A stretch of DNA of 64,000 nt, taken from contig NC_083340.1 of the NCBI RefSeq assembly GCF_019175385.1, positions 21,650,336 to 21,714,335 on the forward strand, read 5' to 3'. Shown here piece after piece: positions 44,946 through 55,691 of the stretch. The DNA is from Lycium barbarum. Lineage: Eukaryota; Streptophyta; Magnoliopsida; Solanales; Solanaceae. The notes under the pieces are model-generated. The model saw only the letters and a program-made list of their open reading frames with translations, searched no databases and was not told the origin of the DNA. A program made the translations under genes and the position numbers. Positions within the stretch are counted from its first letter, which is position 1, and each line of letters opens with the position of its first letter.

Positions 44946-46240
44946 ATGAATAACTCCGCCATCATAACTAGCACCGCCGCCGAAGCTGCCGTCAAATGCC
45001 GTAAAAAGCTCCACCGATATAATCAGTATCAGTCCTTGATCCCTGGACTTCCTGATAATATAGCTCAAATTTGTCTATCTCTTGTTCAAGAACCTTTGAC
45101 TCTTTACTCCGTTTGTCAATCGTGGCGCCGGCTTGTTTATTCTCCTCTTTTTCCCCTTTTTTATCCAGCGTAATCTCACACGTGAGATCTGGCGAACGTA
45201 GAGTGTACGCAAACCTCACTCCTATCTTGAAAGATGATGAGACTATTTCTGAAAGACCCTCGACTCTAGTGAAAAATTCTGTTGAGTTTGCGAATTTCGA
45301 TCCGATTTCAGCAAAATGGCAGTTGCTTCCTCCTCCACCACTTGACCCACCTCTACGTCTCCTTCTCCGCCACCTTCCTATTCAATCGGTTAGCATTTCT
45401 GGCAATTTAATAATCCTCATCGCGACAACTAACCATATGCTCCGAGCCTTATTCCGTCCCCTTGTGTTCAACCCGCTCACCCACAAATGGACTTATGGCC
45501 CCCCACTCGCGACCCCAAGACGCTGGTGCGTTGCAGGCGCGTCGCAGGGCGTGGTGTACGTCGCGAGTGGGATTGGGTCCCACTATAATCTCGAGGTAGC
45601 TCGAACAGTTGAAAAGTGGGACCTCAAAAGTTATAACAGTTATAACCAACCACAACATACTCAGTGTAATTGTACAAGCGAAGTAAAAAATAACAGTAAC
45701 CATCACCACCAACAACAACGTAATAATCCCACATGTGGGGTTAAAAACAAGGGATGGAAATGGGAAAAACTGAGTGGTCTCAAAGACGGGAAATTCAGTA
45801 GGGAAGCGATTGAAGCAATAGGTTGGAGAGAGAAGCTATGTATGGTAAACGTAAAAGGCGATGCAGCAAAGGAAGGAATAATCTACGACATCGAAAGCGA
45901 CACGTGGCAGGAGATGCCTGAGGGAATGTTAGTAGGTTGGAGAGGTCCAACGGCTGCAATGGAGGAGGAAATAATTTACACGGTGGATGAATCGAAAGGA
46001 GCATTGAGGAAATATGATCAAGAAAATGATAGTTGGATTGAGATTCTTGAGAATGAGATGCTTAAAGGTGAACAACATATGGCTGCTGCTGGTGGTAAAG
46101 TGTGCGTCGTTAATGGCGGCGGTGATGGGCTAGTAGTGGTGAATGTGGTGGCAGAGCCTCCGAGTTTGGTGGTGGTGGAAACTCCGGTAGGGTTTCAGGT
46201 TTTGGATGTACATATTTTGCCAAGGATGAATGTTGACTAG
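44946..46240 (+). CDS. SKIP25: F-box/kelch-repeat protein, SKIP25/KUF1-like, with one apparent frameshift
   Basis: ATG at 44946 opens an intronless gene of about 430 codons. The N-terminal F-box reads LIPGLPDNIAQICLSLVQEP and SVCQSWRRLVYSP and would bind an SKP1-like adaptor in an SCF ubiquitin ligase. The kelch propeller follows (FDPISAKWQLLPPPP, PLVFNPLTHKWTYGPPLATP, RRWCVAGASQGVVYVASGIG, REKLCMVNVKGDAAKEG, YDIESDTWQEMPEGM) to the stop at 46238-46240. The frame changes between the F-box and the propeller: frame 1 runs to a stop at 45171-45173, and the propeller is in a frame one base earlier. One missing base in the run ttttccccttttttatcc (45148-45165) explains it (FPPFLS expected). Either the allele is null or the base call is wrong. 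The family includes Arabidopsis KUF1, which responds to karrikins. A Mutator-like element ends just upstream. Confidence 0.85.
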
Positions 46241-46556
46241 TTTTTTTTTTTTCTTTCAATTTTTTTCAGGTAAATTTGGGATACTTGTCAATTTTTTTGT
46301 TGGTTCTTTTATGTCTCTTTACATGAATATCTTTCTTAATGGGGAAAAATATATGTATACAATTTGACATAAATTCTCGCCATAGAAAAATGTGAACATT
46401 CTTTTAGGTTGGTATATATATATATATATATATTGAAAAAATAAATCTAGTGGCACTGCTGATGTGTGAATTTCATATTTACATAATGACCATATGATAT
46501 TCTCCTCAAGATCATTGCGCCTAGCTCGTGATTCTTCATGAGATTCTACATTACAT
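46241..46556. other. 3' flank of the F-box gene
   Basis: This is T-rich sequence with a TA run at about 46411-46432. It presumably holds the 3' UTR, but no poly(A) signal can be fixed. Confidence 0.4.
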
Positions 46557-46562
46557 GTGAAT

Positions 46563-46763
46563 CCAGAGGCGGATCTAGAATTTAAATTTTAGTGGTTCAA
46601 TATCTTAAATTTTTAGTATTAAAATATTATATTTCTAAAGTTATAGATTCATATATAATATTTATTGTAATTTTAGTAAAAATTTTACACATAAATTTAT
46701 GTTCCCCATCGAAAGTTTGAGGTTCAATTGAACCTCAAGTTATAGTGCTCCATCCGCCTCCCG
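46563..46763. mobile_element. Short TIR element (201 bp) with ccagaggcggat ends
   Basis: The ends ccagaggcggatct and atccgcctcccg are inverted copies. The direct repeat GTGAAT flanks it at 46557-46562 and 46764-46769. The same end type, with a ggttcaattgaacc interior, is a common dispersed solanaceous repeat. Superfamily not certain. Confidence 0.65.
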
Positions 46764-46939
46764 GTGAATTTCCAATGCTCTTTCCTTCTATGTTGACAAA
46801 TGACAATAGTACTTATGTTTGTTCAATATCTCTCAATTCAGTGTTTGATGATTAAGATATGTAGTCAATTAGATCAGAGTACATTTTTATACAAATTTCT
46901 AACAAGAGTATATCAAAATAAATCTTAACCTCAACGAAT

Positions 46940-47640
46940 TATTATCTCATATATGGATTGTCTTCTTTCATTTTTCTCAATTTCTTTTGCCAAATCTGCG
47001 TGAATGAATCTGTAGATCTTTGGAAGTAACATCTTTTCGATGGACTGATTCACGTAGGGTGTAATTAAATCATCTCAAGCAACTTTCTCTTAATTTACGC
47101 ACTGTGTGCTTCCTCAGCTTAAATTGAACATTGTCATTTCAGATTTTCTTAAATATTATATGGCTATATATCCATCTTAACATTTATAGTTCTACGACAT
47201 CCAATTTTGTGAATTTGTCCCAAACATTCACTCGAACATAATATTACCGATTTTTTAACAGTTATATAGAAACTTGTGATTTAAGTATATATCCTCCTAT
47301 CACATAACATTTTGATAGCAATTTTCCATTTCACCCATCTAACTTTGATTATAATTTCTGTAACAACTTCCCTTATCATACTTTCTCTTGCAACATTAAG
47401 CATAGATACTTTAATATTGCATTACGCACCACAATCTCGGCGAATCTTACAGTAACCTCTAGTTCTCTATATACTATCTCCACTTATCATACTTTCTCCG
47501 TAGAGTGTTTCTCAATAATTCAAGTTCTTTAACACATTCAGTCATTTCGTCAACTGACACAATATTATCTGCAAATTTCATACACCAAAGATCTCATCTT
47601 GTGTATCATCATTAGTTAGCTCATTAATTAATAATTAGGT
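46940..47640 (-). mobile_element. Decayed RTE-type LINE fragment
   Basis: On the minus strand, faint remnants of the RT C-terminus and tail are legible: gagctaactaatga and acacaagatgagatc (family ELTNDIQDE), tttgcagataatatt (FADDI), and later gttaagatggatata (VLRWM). Every frame is broken by stops and indels. Only about the last 250 residues' worth is present. Confidence 0.5.
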
Positions 47641-48174
47641 GAAATGCCCGTGTAAAACCACAGTCGTAAAAAAAAACGATTTTGTATCTTCTACTTATGT
47701 TCTCAAACTAGCAACTGGTGAGTACCCTTTATAACATGTCTAGATACTTTTTTCTCCAACACCAACTAAAGGAACCATTACACGAAAATTACAACATTTT
47801 TCTTGTATCGTTAATTTGGGATATGAATGATTTCACTGTTATTTTTGAGAAGTTCTTGAAAGCTGCGGATTAGTCTCTCCTATGACTTCTCTATACAACG
47901 TATTTAAGTCTTTTAGTTATTAAAACATAAATTAATTGCATTCAATAAAAAAGGGATTGCAGAAAGAAGCAATCTAATAAAAATATCTAGATTTTTTCTT
48001 GTGTTTGTGATTTAGAAATTGGCGAGGTTCTATTGACCTAGCGCAATGTTTGAAGATTTGACTATGGACCATGACCACACATGAATCAGTGTGTTGGCCG
48101 AACTAACATAAACATACTTTGAATAAAGTCTTGATTAGTTAGTTTATTCCGTGAAGTGTAGCAATTTGAATATC
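47641..48174. other. Intergenic, nothing recognised
   Basis: AT-rich sequence without a supported gene, RNA or transposon end. Confidence 0.4.
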
Positions 48175-48410
48175 CTCCCGTTCCAAATTATGTGATGTTG
48201 GTTGACTGGCACGGAATTTAAAAAATAATAGTTTTTTTTTTTAATCTTGTGGTCTAAAACAAGTTAAAGATATTTGTGTAGTCATAAATTATCTCGTTAA
48301 ACGTAAAAGGTAAAGTTTAAAGTTAAATTGTTGTCAAATAAGAAAATGTATCATTCTTTTTTGAACTGACTAAAAAGGAAAGTATGTCGCATAAATTAAG
48401 ATAGAGCGAA
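48175..48410. mobile_element. Stowaway-like MITE
   Basis: The left end ctcccgttccaaattatgtg and right end cgcataaattaagatagagc are imperfect inverted copies with TA nearby on both sides. The interior matches the elements at 37138 and 59431. Confidence 0.7.
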
Positions 48411-49679
48411 TACTTGATAGTAAATGTTAAGCCAATTCTATTTTTTGTTTAACGAATAATTCCATTGATACCCCGAGCTTTATCTTTCAATATTCATATG
48501 GATAATCTTTTCTGAAAAGGTTTTTGAAAGCAAAATCTGAAAGAATTTGTTCAACCCGAAGAATAATCTATAATTATTTCAGGGCAGAATGAGTTTCTTC
48601 CTCGTGCAACTTCTTAAAAATATGAAAAAGAAAAAAAGATGGACAGGTCTAAAGGAATAGTTTTTCTTCCTCTCTAATTTCGATTTAAGTACATAAACAT
48701 CATGATTAATGAAAAAATCTTTTTCTTTTTCCTTTTTTTTGGCCCATCGTTATTTTAATTGAGTGCAATTTATTTGTTACTTTTTAGAAGTAAGAGCGTT
48801 TTTTGGTTATACCTGCAAATAGTTGTCACGACCCAAATCATGGATCATGCGGGCACCCACATTAACCCTCCCTGGTGGGCGAACCCTTCAGGTAACTACC
48901 TTAATTTGATACAACATGCGGAATAAATACTTTTATTATAAGAAATTCCCAAAATCTGGTCTAGACTCATACAAGAGCTTCTAAGAAGTTTACAATTTGA
49001 AGTAGATAGCAGACTCAAACTGGATACGACTTCTGTTTAAGGATAGAGAACAACAGAAATCTAAGGAGAGACTCTGGGTTGCAAGATCTCAAATAGCTCA
49101 CCCAAACGCCTTTGACGAATGCCTCGAAACGGTCGTGAGACTCCGAACATCACCTGAAAATAACTCTACATTCCACAAGGAGTGTAGCAAGAGTAGTATG
49201 AGCACAACACAAGGCTCGTAGGTATCATAGGCCAACAATGGTTAGTTCATGCATATAAACAGGAAGCAACTAACAGGTAAACAGATAAGTAATCAAACAC
49301 AGTCACAACTCTAGCACATATGAAAGTCTTGCAGTAACGATAGTCAAAAGGGATTTCAATATCTCAGGTTATAAGCCTAGGGAGAAATCTATAAACCTCG
49401 AGTCCATCAAGCCTCTAAAATAAATACTTACAAACAACAACTCAATAATTCACAAATCAAGAATCAATCAGAGAATGTGCCATGCAATGATATGAATGGC
49501 AATTCAAATGGAGTGTTATGCAATGCAATGTTGTGCTATGTAAATGTTATGCAATGCAGTAGTCACCTCTCACGCTCCATGCTCATACACACATGCTATG
49601 GCAATGTCTCATAGTCATGACCCATAGGGGACCCGCAAAGTCCATGTACCACTCGTGCTCTCAAGCAAAAACCTCGGAG

Positions 49680-49850
49680 GTTATCAATTACTCTCAATCT
49701 CCGGCAAAGACCTCGGAGTCTCTCAATCATATTCAATCTCCGGCAAAGACCTCAGAGTCTCTCTGTCACTCTCAATCTCCGGCAAAGACCTCGGAGTCTC
49801 TCAATCATATTCAATCTCCGGCAAAGACCTCGGAGTCTCTCTGTCACTCT
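49680..49850. repeat. 39-bp tandem repeat in the solo LTR
   Basis: There are about four copies plus a partial one. The core ctccggcaaagacctcggag can fold as CTCCG-loop-CGGAG. Copies alternate between tctcaatcatatt and tctctgtcactct endings. The chromovirus LTRs have three related copies. Confidence 0.9.
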
Positions 49851-51020
49851 CCTCACCATTAGGACAACATAAAAGTAATATGGAAGCATGTCATGCATGA
49901 TATCAGTCTCAACTATATCACCAATATGCAATAAACAAGTACAAGTATGGAAGCATGTCATGCATGATATCAGTCTCAACTATATCACCATTATGCAATA
50001 AACAAGTACAAGTCATATTATTGTCCATGACTCAATAATCAATATTACCCTTCCTTTTCATAAGGTGAGTGAGCTAGTATGTGATAAAGATACAACTAGG
50101 TGATAATTACATCAAATAACACATAGAATATGGGATGCATGCCTCGCATGAAATCAACCTCAATAATCACCGCAGTCATAGGTTCCATAGATTCATATTA
50201 GGAAGTGCAATTCAATATTCAATTCTCAGTTAAACCCTTCCTGTTCCATATGACCAGTGAGATAACAAGAGAGAGGGAATTATATCAAGTACATGAAATC
50301 ACAACCATGGTGACAAGCCCACATAACAACTGACAATACCAACCTAGATGGAATTCACCTCTACACCATGCCTGAAGACCTATCATGCTTTTCCCGTCAA
50401 CCACTACTATCTACATACGTTTTGCTAACCGGAGTCTAGACATAAAGTAAGCTGTAACCTACCTCAATGCCGAGCAGGTGTCACGAACTTCCACGCCAAA
50501 GCTTTTTCCTTCTGAAGTGCTTCCGAACGGACAAAGTTTTAATTTAATTAGGACAGATCCTATAATCACTTGCACCAATTACACTGCTTCTTCTTCCTTA
50601 ATTAAATTTCCTTATGTTGCTGCCCCTTTGCACACGTGAAGCACCCTTAGATTTGCAGACCATGTTGCTAATATAGAAACTCAAAGTTGTGTTCTTGTTA
50701 TGTAAATGGAAGCACATTAATGCCCCTCCAAAAATTAGAAATGTACAATAGCTAATGGGGTTGTATGTTGCTGCCCCTCCTTTCCATTAAAACATATATA
50801 TTATTATGACTTTAATAAGTAGGTTTATTACTTTCTAGAAGAGTCTCCAAAGTTGTGTATTTTGGAATTGTGTGGAAATGAAATGGTTTGATGCTATATA
50901 TTTAATACTTCTTTCCATATGTAACTTTACATGGAATATTAATAAGGTTCAATGATGAATGTCCCTTTGTTCCCAAGTAGACGATGTCCACTCATTCACT
51001 TACATCATTAGTCTTCAAAT

Positions 51021-51028
<8 letters not shown>

Positions 51029-51075
<47 letters not shown>
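51029..51075. repeat. (CA)n(TA)n microsatellite
   Basis: A CA run passes directly into a TA run inside the solo LTR. Confidence 0.95.
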
Positions 51076-51517
51076 GCAGCCCACTAATTCTACACGTCCC
51101 ACTATGGCATGGACCAATTAGATTTGACCATGTTGTGATGGGGTCCATTTAGCACTCCAATTAGCTTAATTAATTATGAATCCCACTTAATAATTTAATC
51201 AGAGTTAATTAATCCCTAATCTCCACTAATATTTCTACACTAATTATAATTTACAAGAAAATCGTGCACTTATTAAAATCGGGATTAAAAAGTTCTCGAC
51301 AAATATTACACTTTGCTTTCTCTTTAGGGAGGTCGTGTTGTTTCCAGAAATGGAAATTCATGTTGATTGCAACGTATGTACACGTTGCTTTCTCCATAAT
51401 CCTTTATGGATATAGCTCATTTTGATGAAATAATACATTGGATTCCTAAAAGGAATGTTTGACCGTGGGCCTCCCCCCTTTTTTTAAAAAAAAAGGGTCC
51501 TTCTACAATTTATTACT

Positions 51518-51732
51518 TGTTATAAATATCCTAAGTAGTGGATATCCATTAAGTTATAAATATCCCAAAATATCCCAAAATATCTCAAAATATCCCATGT
51601 CCTGTTGCTCCTTTAAATAGGATGCACAGATGCAATGTTGAAAGAGCAGAAGTAATATAATCTGATATCCCTCTACATATTCTCTCTACATATTTCCTCT
51701 GTGTATTTACTTCATAGTTTTATTTTATAACA
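51518..51732 (+). repeat. 5' LTR of the Copia element
   Basis: It starts TGTTATAAATATCC and ends TTTTATAACA, with the transcribed repeat probably starting after the taaatagg box near 51615. Length 215 bases. Confidence 0.92.
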
Positions 51733-51746
51733 CGTTATCAGCACGA
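51733..51746 (+). other. Copia primer-binding site, possible tRNA-Ile half-molecule type
   Basis: CGTTATCAGCACGA follows the LTR directly and lacks the TGG that pairs with a tRNA CCA end. It matches the complement of the anticodon arm of plant tRNA-Ile(IAU), tRNA sequence TCGTGCTAATAACG as I recall it, at 13 of 14 bases. The mismatch is exactly at wobble position 34, where the tRNA carries inosine. Drosophila copia is known to use an internal tRNA-iMet cleavage product in the same way. Confidence 0.65.
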
Positions 51747-52493
51747 GCCTCAGCCATCTTGAGCAAATACTTTGAAAGCCTCGAAGGTGCAATTCTTGGA
51801 ATTACACTGAGTACAAGTCGTTGCCTCACTGGAGATAAAGTAAAGGACTTGCAGTACTTATTTAGTCTAAACAGTTCAGGTAACATGTTCCAAGTATTTT
51901 TCTATCTTTGTTTTGATGGTTGATTGTTGTTGACTTTAACAACTACGAAAATTTTAAACTGATTTTTGGGAGAAGCTCACCATCAACGTAGTAAGAAACA
52001 TGGCCTTTCTTTTTTTAAATATTACTATGGAATATAACACTTCGGCCTCTTTTTGCCAAAATATCTTGAAACCAAAGTTGCTGAAGGCCTTATGCCAATA
52101 TTCTACTGGAAGGTTAGTTCGCAAATATGAAATGATTAAATGAGTTTATATCCGTGAACACCAGAAGTGGTAATATTTTTACGGGCTTATTGTGTTTATG
52201 ATTGAAGATGTGTTAGAGAAAAATTCTCCACATTAAATGTATGCCTCGATTTGCTCCTGAAGTAGCAATATCTTAAAAGAGGCTATAAGCTATCACGATT
52301 TGATATGCTTAAGGCGCGTTCAGATAATTATGTTTTATTCCTGAAGAATTAAAACTTTTGATAAATATTATAAATATAGATCCAATCCCTGAAGTGAATG
52401 TGATAATATGTGGTAAAGCCTATAAATATAAACGTGCATTTGATTGTGAAAATATCATGATCCATCTCCAGAAGAGGTAGAATAATTGAAAAG
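51747..52493 (+). other. Copia interior, non-coding, start of hairpin-rich region
   Basis: No gag is recognisable. Short inverted repeats such as TTGCT-cctgaagt-AGCAA (52251-52268) and GTTTTATTC-ctga-GAATTAAAAC (52332-52354) occur. Confidence 0.55.
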
Positions 52494-53175
52494 TGTTATA
52501 AACTGCTTGTACATATTGTCCGCTTTGGCGCACCTCACGGCTTTAAAACGCGTATATGAAGGAGGAGGGCCACCAGGCACCATAGCTCACTTGTATAAAC
52601 TGTCCGCTTTGGAGACTTCAGGCTCCTCACGGTTTTATAACGCGTATACAAGTAAAGGCTTCAGTCCCAGCTTATAAGCACGCACACAATCCCGTGTGCG
52701 AGCGATGTGGGAACTTCAAGTTCACAACACACCCCCTCATCGCGAGCATCGTGCTGATAACGTGTTATAAACTGCTTGTACATATTGTCCGCTTTGGCGC
52801 ACCTCACGGCTTTAAAACGCGTATACAAGTAAAGGCTTCAGGCCCAGCTTATAAGCACGCACACAATCCCGTGTGCGAGCGATGTGGGAACTTCAAGTTC
52901 ACAACACACCCCCTCATCGCGAGCATCGTGCTGATAACGTGTTATAAACTGCTTGTAAATATTGTCCGCTTTGGCGCACCTCACGGCTTTAAAACGCGTA
53001 TACGAAGGAGGAGGGCCACCAGGCACCATAGCTCACTTGTATAAACTGTCCGCTTTGGGAACTTCTGGCCCCGCACGGTTTTCAAACGCGTATACAAGTA
53101 AAGGCTTCAGGCCCAGCTTATAAGCACGTACACAATCCCGTGTGCGAGCGATGTGGGAACTTCAAGTTCACAACA
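52494..53175 (-). mobile_element. Minimal LTR element (TRIM-like) with three LTRs and 33-bp interiors
   Basis: LTRs lie at 52494-52729 (236 bp), 52763-52906 (144 bp) and 52940-53175 (236 bp). In plus-strand reading each starts TGTTATAAACTGC and ends TTCACAACA. Between them are two 33-bp segments (52730-52762 and 52907-52939). In the minus sense each 33-mer begins with the primer site CGTTATCAGCACGATGCTC and ends with the purine tract atgagggggtg, followed by the next LTR start TGTTGTGAAC. So the element seems to consist of LTR, primer site, purine tract, LTR. The middle LTR lacks about 92 bases between two internal direct repeats (cacggctttaaaacgcgtat and cacggttttataacgcgtat). Flanks are AAAAG and AGAAG, a 4 of 5 match. 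Confidence 0.8.
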
Positions 53176-54589
53176 AGAAGAAATATTCTGAATATTATAT
53201 GCTTTTCTCCCGAAGTACTAAACTCATAATTTTGCTCCACGAGTAGCAAACTTTGAATTCTACTTCAGAAGTAGTAAGCCTATGTATTTTACTCCTGAAG
53301 TAGTAAGGTTTTTAATTCTACTCCTGAACAACTCTGAAATCTACTCCCGAAGTAGTAGAATTCAGAAATTTACTCCTGAATTAGTCAACCTTTAAACTTT
53401 ACTCCTGAAGTGGTAAAACTTGAAACTTTACTCCCGAAGCAGTAAAACTCTGAAACTTTACTCCTGAAGCAGAAAGAATTACCAAAATATCTGAGAAATA
53501 CTTTGAAGCAATGCTTTCTTGTGTTTGAGAAAAATAACGAGCTATTGATGAGCGTCGTATTTCAAGCACATTTAAATAATCAGGTTTCATTCCCCGAAGT
53601 GAATGAACAAATACCACAACTTATCTCCTGGAGGGATAAAATACAAGGAATGTAGATGTTATATTCTGGTGGTATGAAATTCAGACATTGCTACATGTAC
53701 CTGTCGTACGTCGAAACATATTTCTAAGGCAAAAGGAAGTAGAGTAGAATGCTTTCTCCTATAACCACATTAATACATTATGGTTAGTTGTTATTGATTT
53801 CCTTGAAGGAAATAACAATTAATATATTTCTTTATGAAGGATTTGATTATTATGTGTTTGAGCTTAGATACAAAATACTCAGTTAATGATGAATCTCCCT
53901 GAAGGAGATGTTTGAAATATTGAAGTTTAGAATTCAATGTTTATTTCGTGACACCAGTAGTGTCGAAATTTGCTTTAATGGTACCAGAAGTATTTAAGAA
54001 ATATTTGGTAATAGAAATTAATGATCAAAGGCTCCAGAAGAGCTAATTATTTATTTACAAGTATCATGACACTAGCAGTGTCCAAATAATATATGATTAA
54101 GGTGAACAAATTGATGTCTCTCGAAGAGCTTATATATGATAGTACCAATCATCTCAGATCATAATTATTTCGATCGGAAAATAAATTATAGTAAACCTGA
54201 AGTTTACTAGCGAGAAAAATGATCATCATATTGAGACTACAGATGATTGGAAGATTGAATATCTCCAACTTATTACGGGTAGGGACACGTGTGTAAAGCG
54301 TTACCCGAGCATGATGAGATCGCATGTCACAATAAACCAGAAGTTTTGACATAAAATTTCATGCAATAGTAAACCAGAAGTTTATTAAAAGAAATAGCAC
54401 TCGTCATAGTAAACTTGAAGTTTACGGGTACAGATAATTTTATCAGTTGACAAGACCATTTTGATCGTCCTGATTTAAATATGATGTGCTAATTGAGTAT
54501 TAAAAACATATTGAAGAACTAGAAGATTCTTCAAGAATTTGTTTGTGTTGCTTGTTCTCATGATAAATTGATTACACCAGCTAATGTTG
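53176..54589 (+). repeat. Array of short hairpins in the Copia interior
   Basis: At least a dozen small inverted repeats share a pentaloop of type YNGAA closed by C-G, while the stems differ. Examples: ATCTCC-ctgaa-GGAGAT (53893-53909), TAGTAAAC-ctgaa-GTTTACTA (54189-54209), GTAAAC-ttgaa-GTTTAC (54409-54425), TTTCC-ttgaa-GGAAA (53798-53812). Variants with other loops include TTCATTC-cccgaagt-GAATGAA (53586-53607), GACACT-agc-AGTGTC (54068-54082), CTACTT-cag-AAGTAG (53260-53274) and TTTACT-cccgaagc-AGTAAA (53427-53446). No open frame spans the region. Confidence 0.75.
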
Positions 54590-55691
54590 GGACTGAATCC
54601 TCAAAATTCTGAAAAATATAAAAGGTGAATGTGGGCCCCTTCACCTACAATGTGATGTCTTAAATAGATGCATCTATTTAAGACAGTCACATGTATGTTT
54701 ATTGTCAACTGGCAGTTTGACATTTACAAAGTTGCTTGCTCAAAATAATTGAGTTGGAAGCACAATTTTCAGAATATGTAATCAAGACAATCATCTTGAT
54801 AATGCTGGTTTATATCTAAGTTGGTTTGGCATTGGATGCCTCCATAATACAGCTAAAACATTGCTTATGAGAACAGAGTTTCAGATGTTGGTCTGAGATA
54901 TGATATATTGCATACAACAGCACTTGTATGCTTCAGATCAATAAATTTTGATAAATTCTCCCCTCATATTTGGTTCAGGGTCAGGAACTAGATATTTCCA
55001 TCTTTTAGCATTTGATGTGCGGTACATGATTAATGGATATACCATGATGCACACAGATGGATTTTCCCAAAGAAAATGGGGACATATGTCACTAAAATAA
55101 GGGGGAGAGAATAAGCAGCTAAGAAATATGTTGTGAATTATCATCAGTATGATCCTCAGATAATTCAAGTCAAATGCTGGAAGCATTTGCTGACCCAACT
55201 ATTTCATATTTCATCTGCAAAATGCTCTTAATGTCCCTGAAGGACAAAATCTACAGCGTGCATGGAGCATGGTAGACCAATCGGTTCCAAATATAATAAT
55301 CCTTGAAAAAGGGAGGAGCAAATGATCATAATAAGAAGGCAATGTGCTCTTGAAGAGCTACGACATAACACTTCATAAACCTTATGGGAGGTTCAGGTAC
55401 CTGAAAATAATGAAGTGATGAGATCTCAGTAAGTTATGTCGAATTGCGAACCGATACAACATGATATCTTGTCGACAACATACAATATAGCGCACAATAT
55501 TGTATAAGGTTGTGAGGATTTGATTTCTACGTCTCTTAAAGCATGTTGACGTAGAATAATTACCAAGTAAAATGATCCATCTTGGTAAACATAATGTTTA
55601 TTGGGCCAGCAGTCCAAACAGCAAAAGATGTCACATTATTTATACTGATGGATGCTGTCACGGCCTATGTGGCTTACTTGATGAAATTTAA
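54590..55691 (+). pseudogene. Copia integrase remnants
   Basis: Pieces of the Copia integrase core can be read across frameshifts: tggtcacatgtatg-like WSHVCLL, FTKLLAQ, IELEAQFSEYVIKT and then LDNAG (54770-54830), with stops between. Further hairpins of the YNGAA type occur here (CAAATGC-tggaa-GCATTTG at 55171-55189, TGTCC-ctgaa-GGACA at 55232-55246, GCTC-ttgaa-GAGC at 55346-55358). Large parts, including the N-terminal half of RT, are deleted. Confidence 0.65.

Noticed and set aside
49680..49850. Regular 39-bp repeats resembling a CRISPR array
   Set aside because: The repeats are contiguous with no unique spacers and lie in a plant LTR, and related copies occur in other LTRs. It is a tandem subrepeat.
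52486..53044. Open frames with repeated HGFKTRI-type peptides
   Set aside because: They cross LTR boundaries of the small element and arise from its tandem structure.
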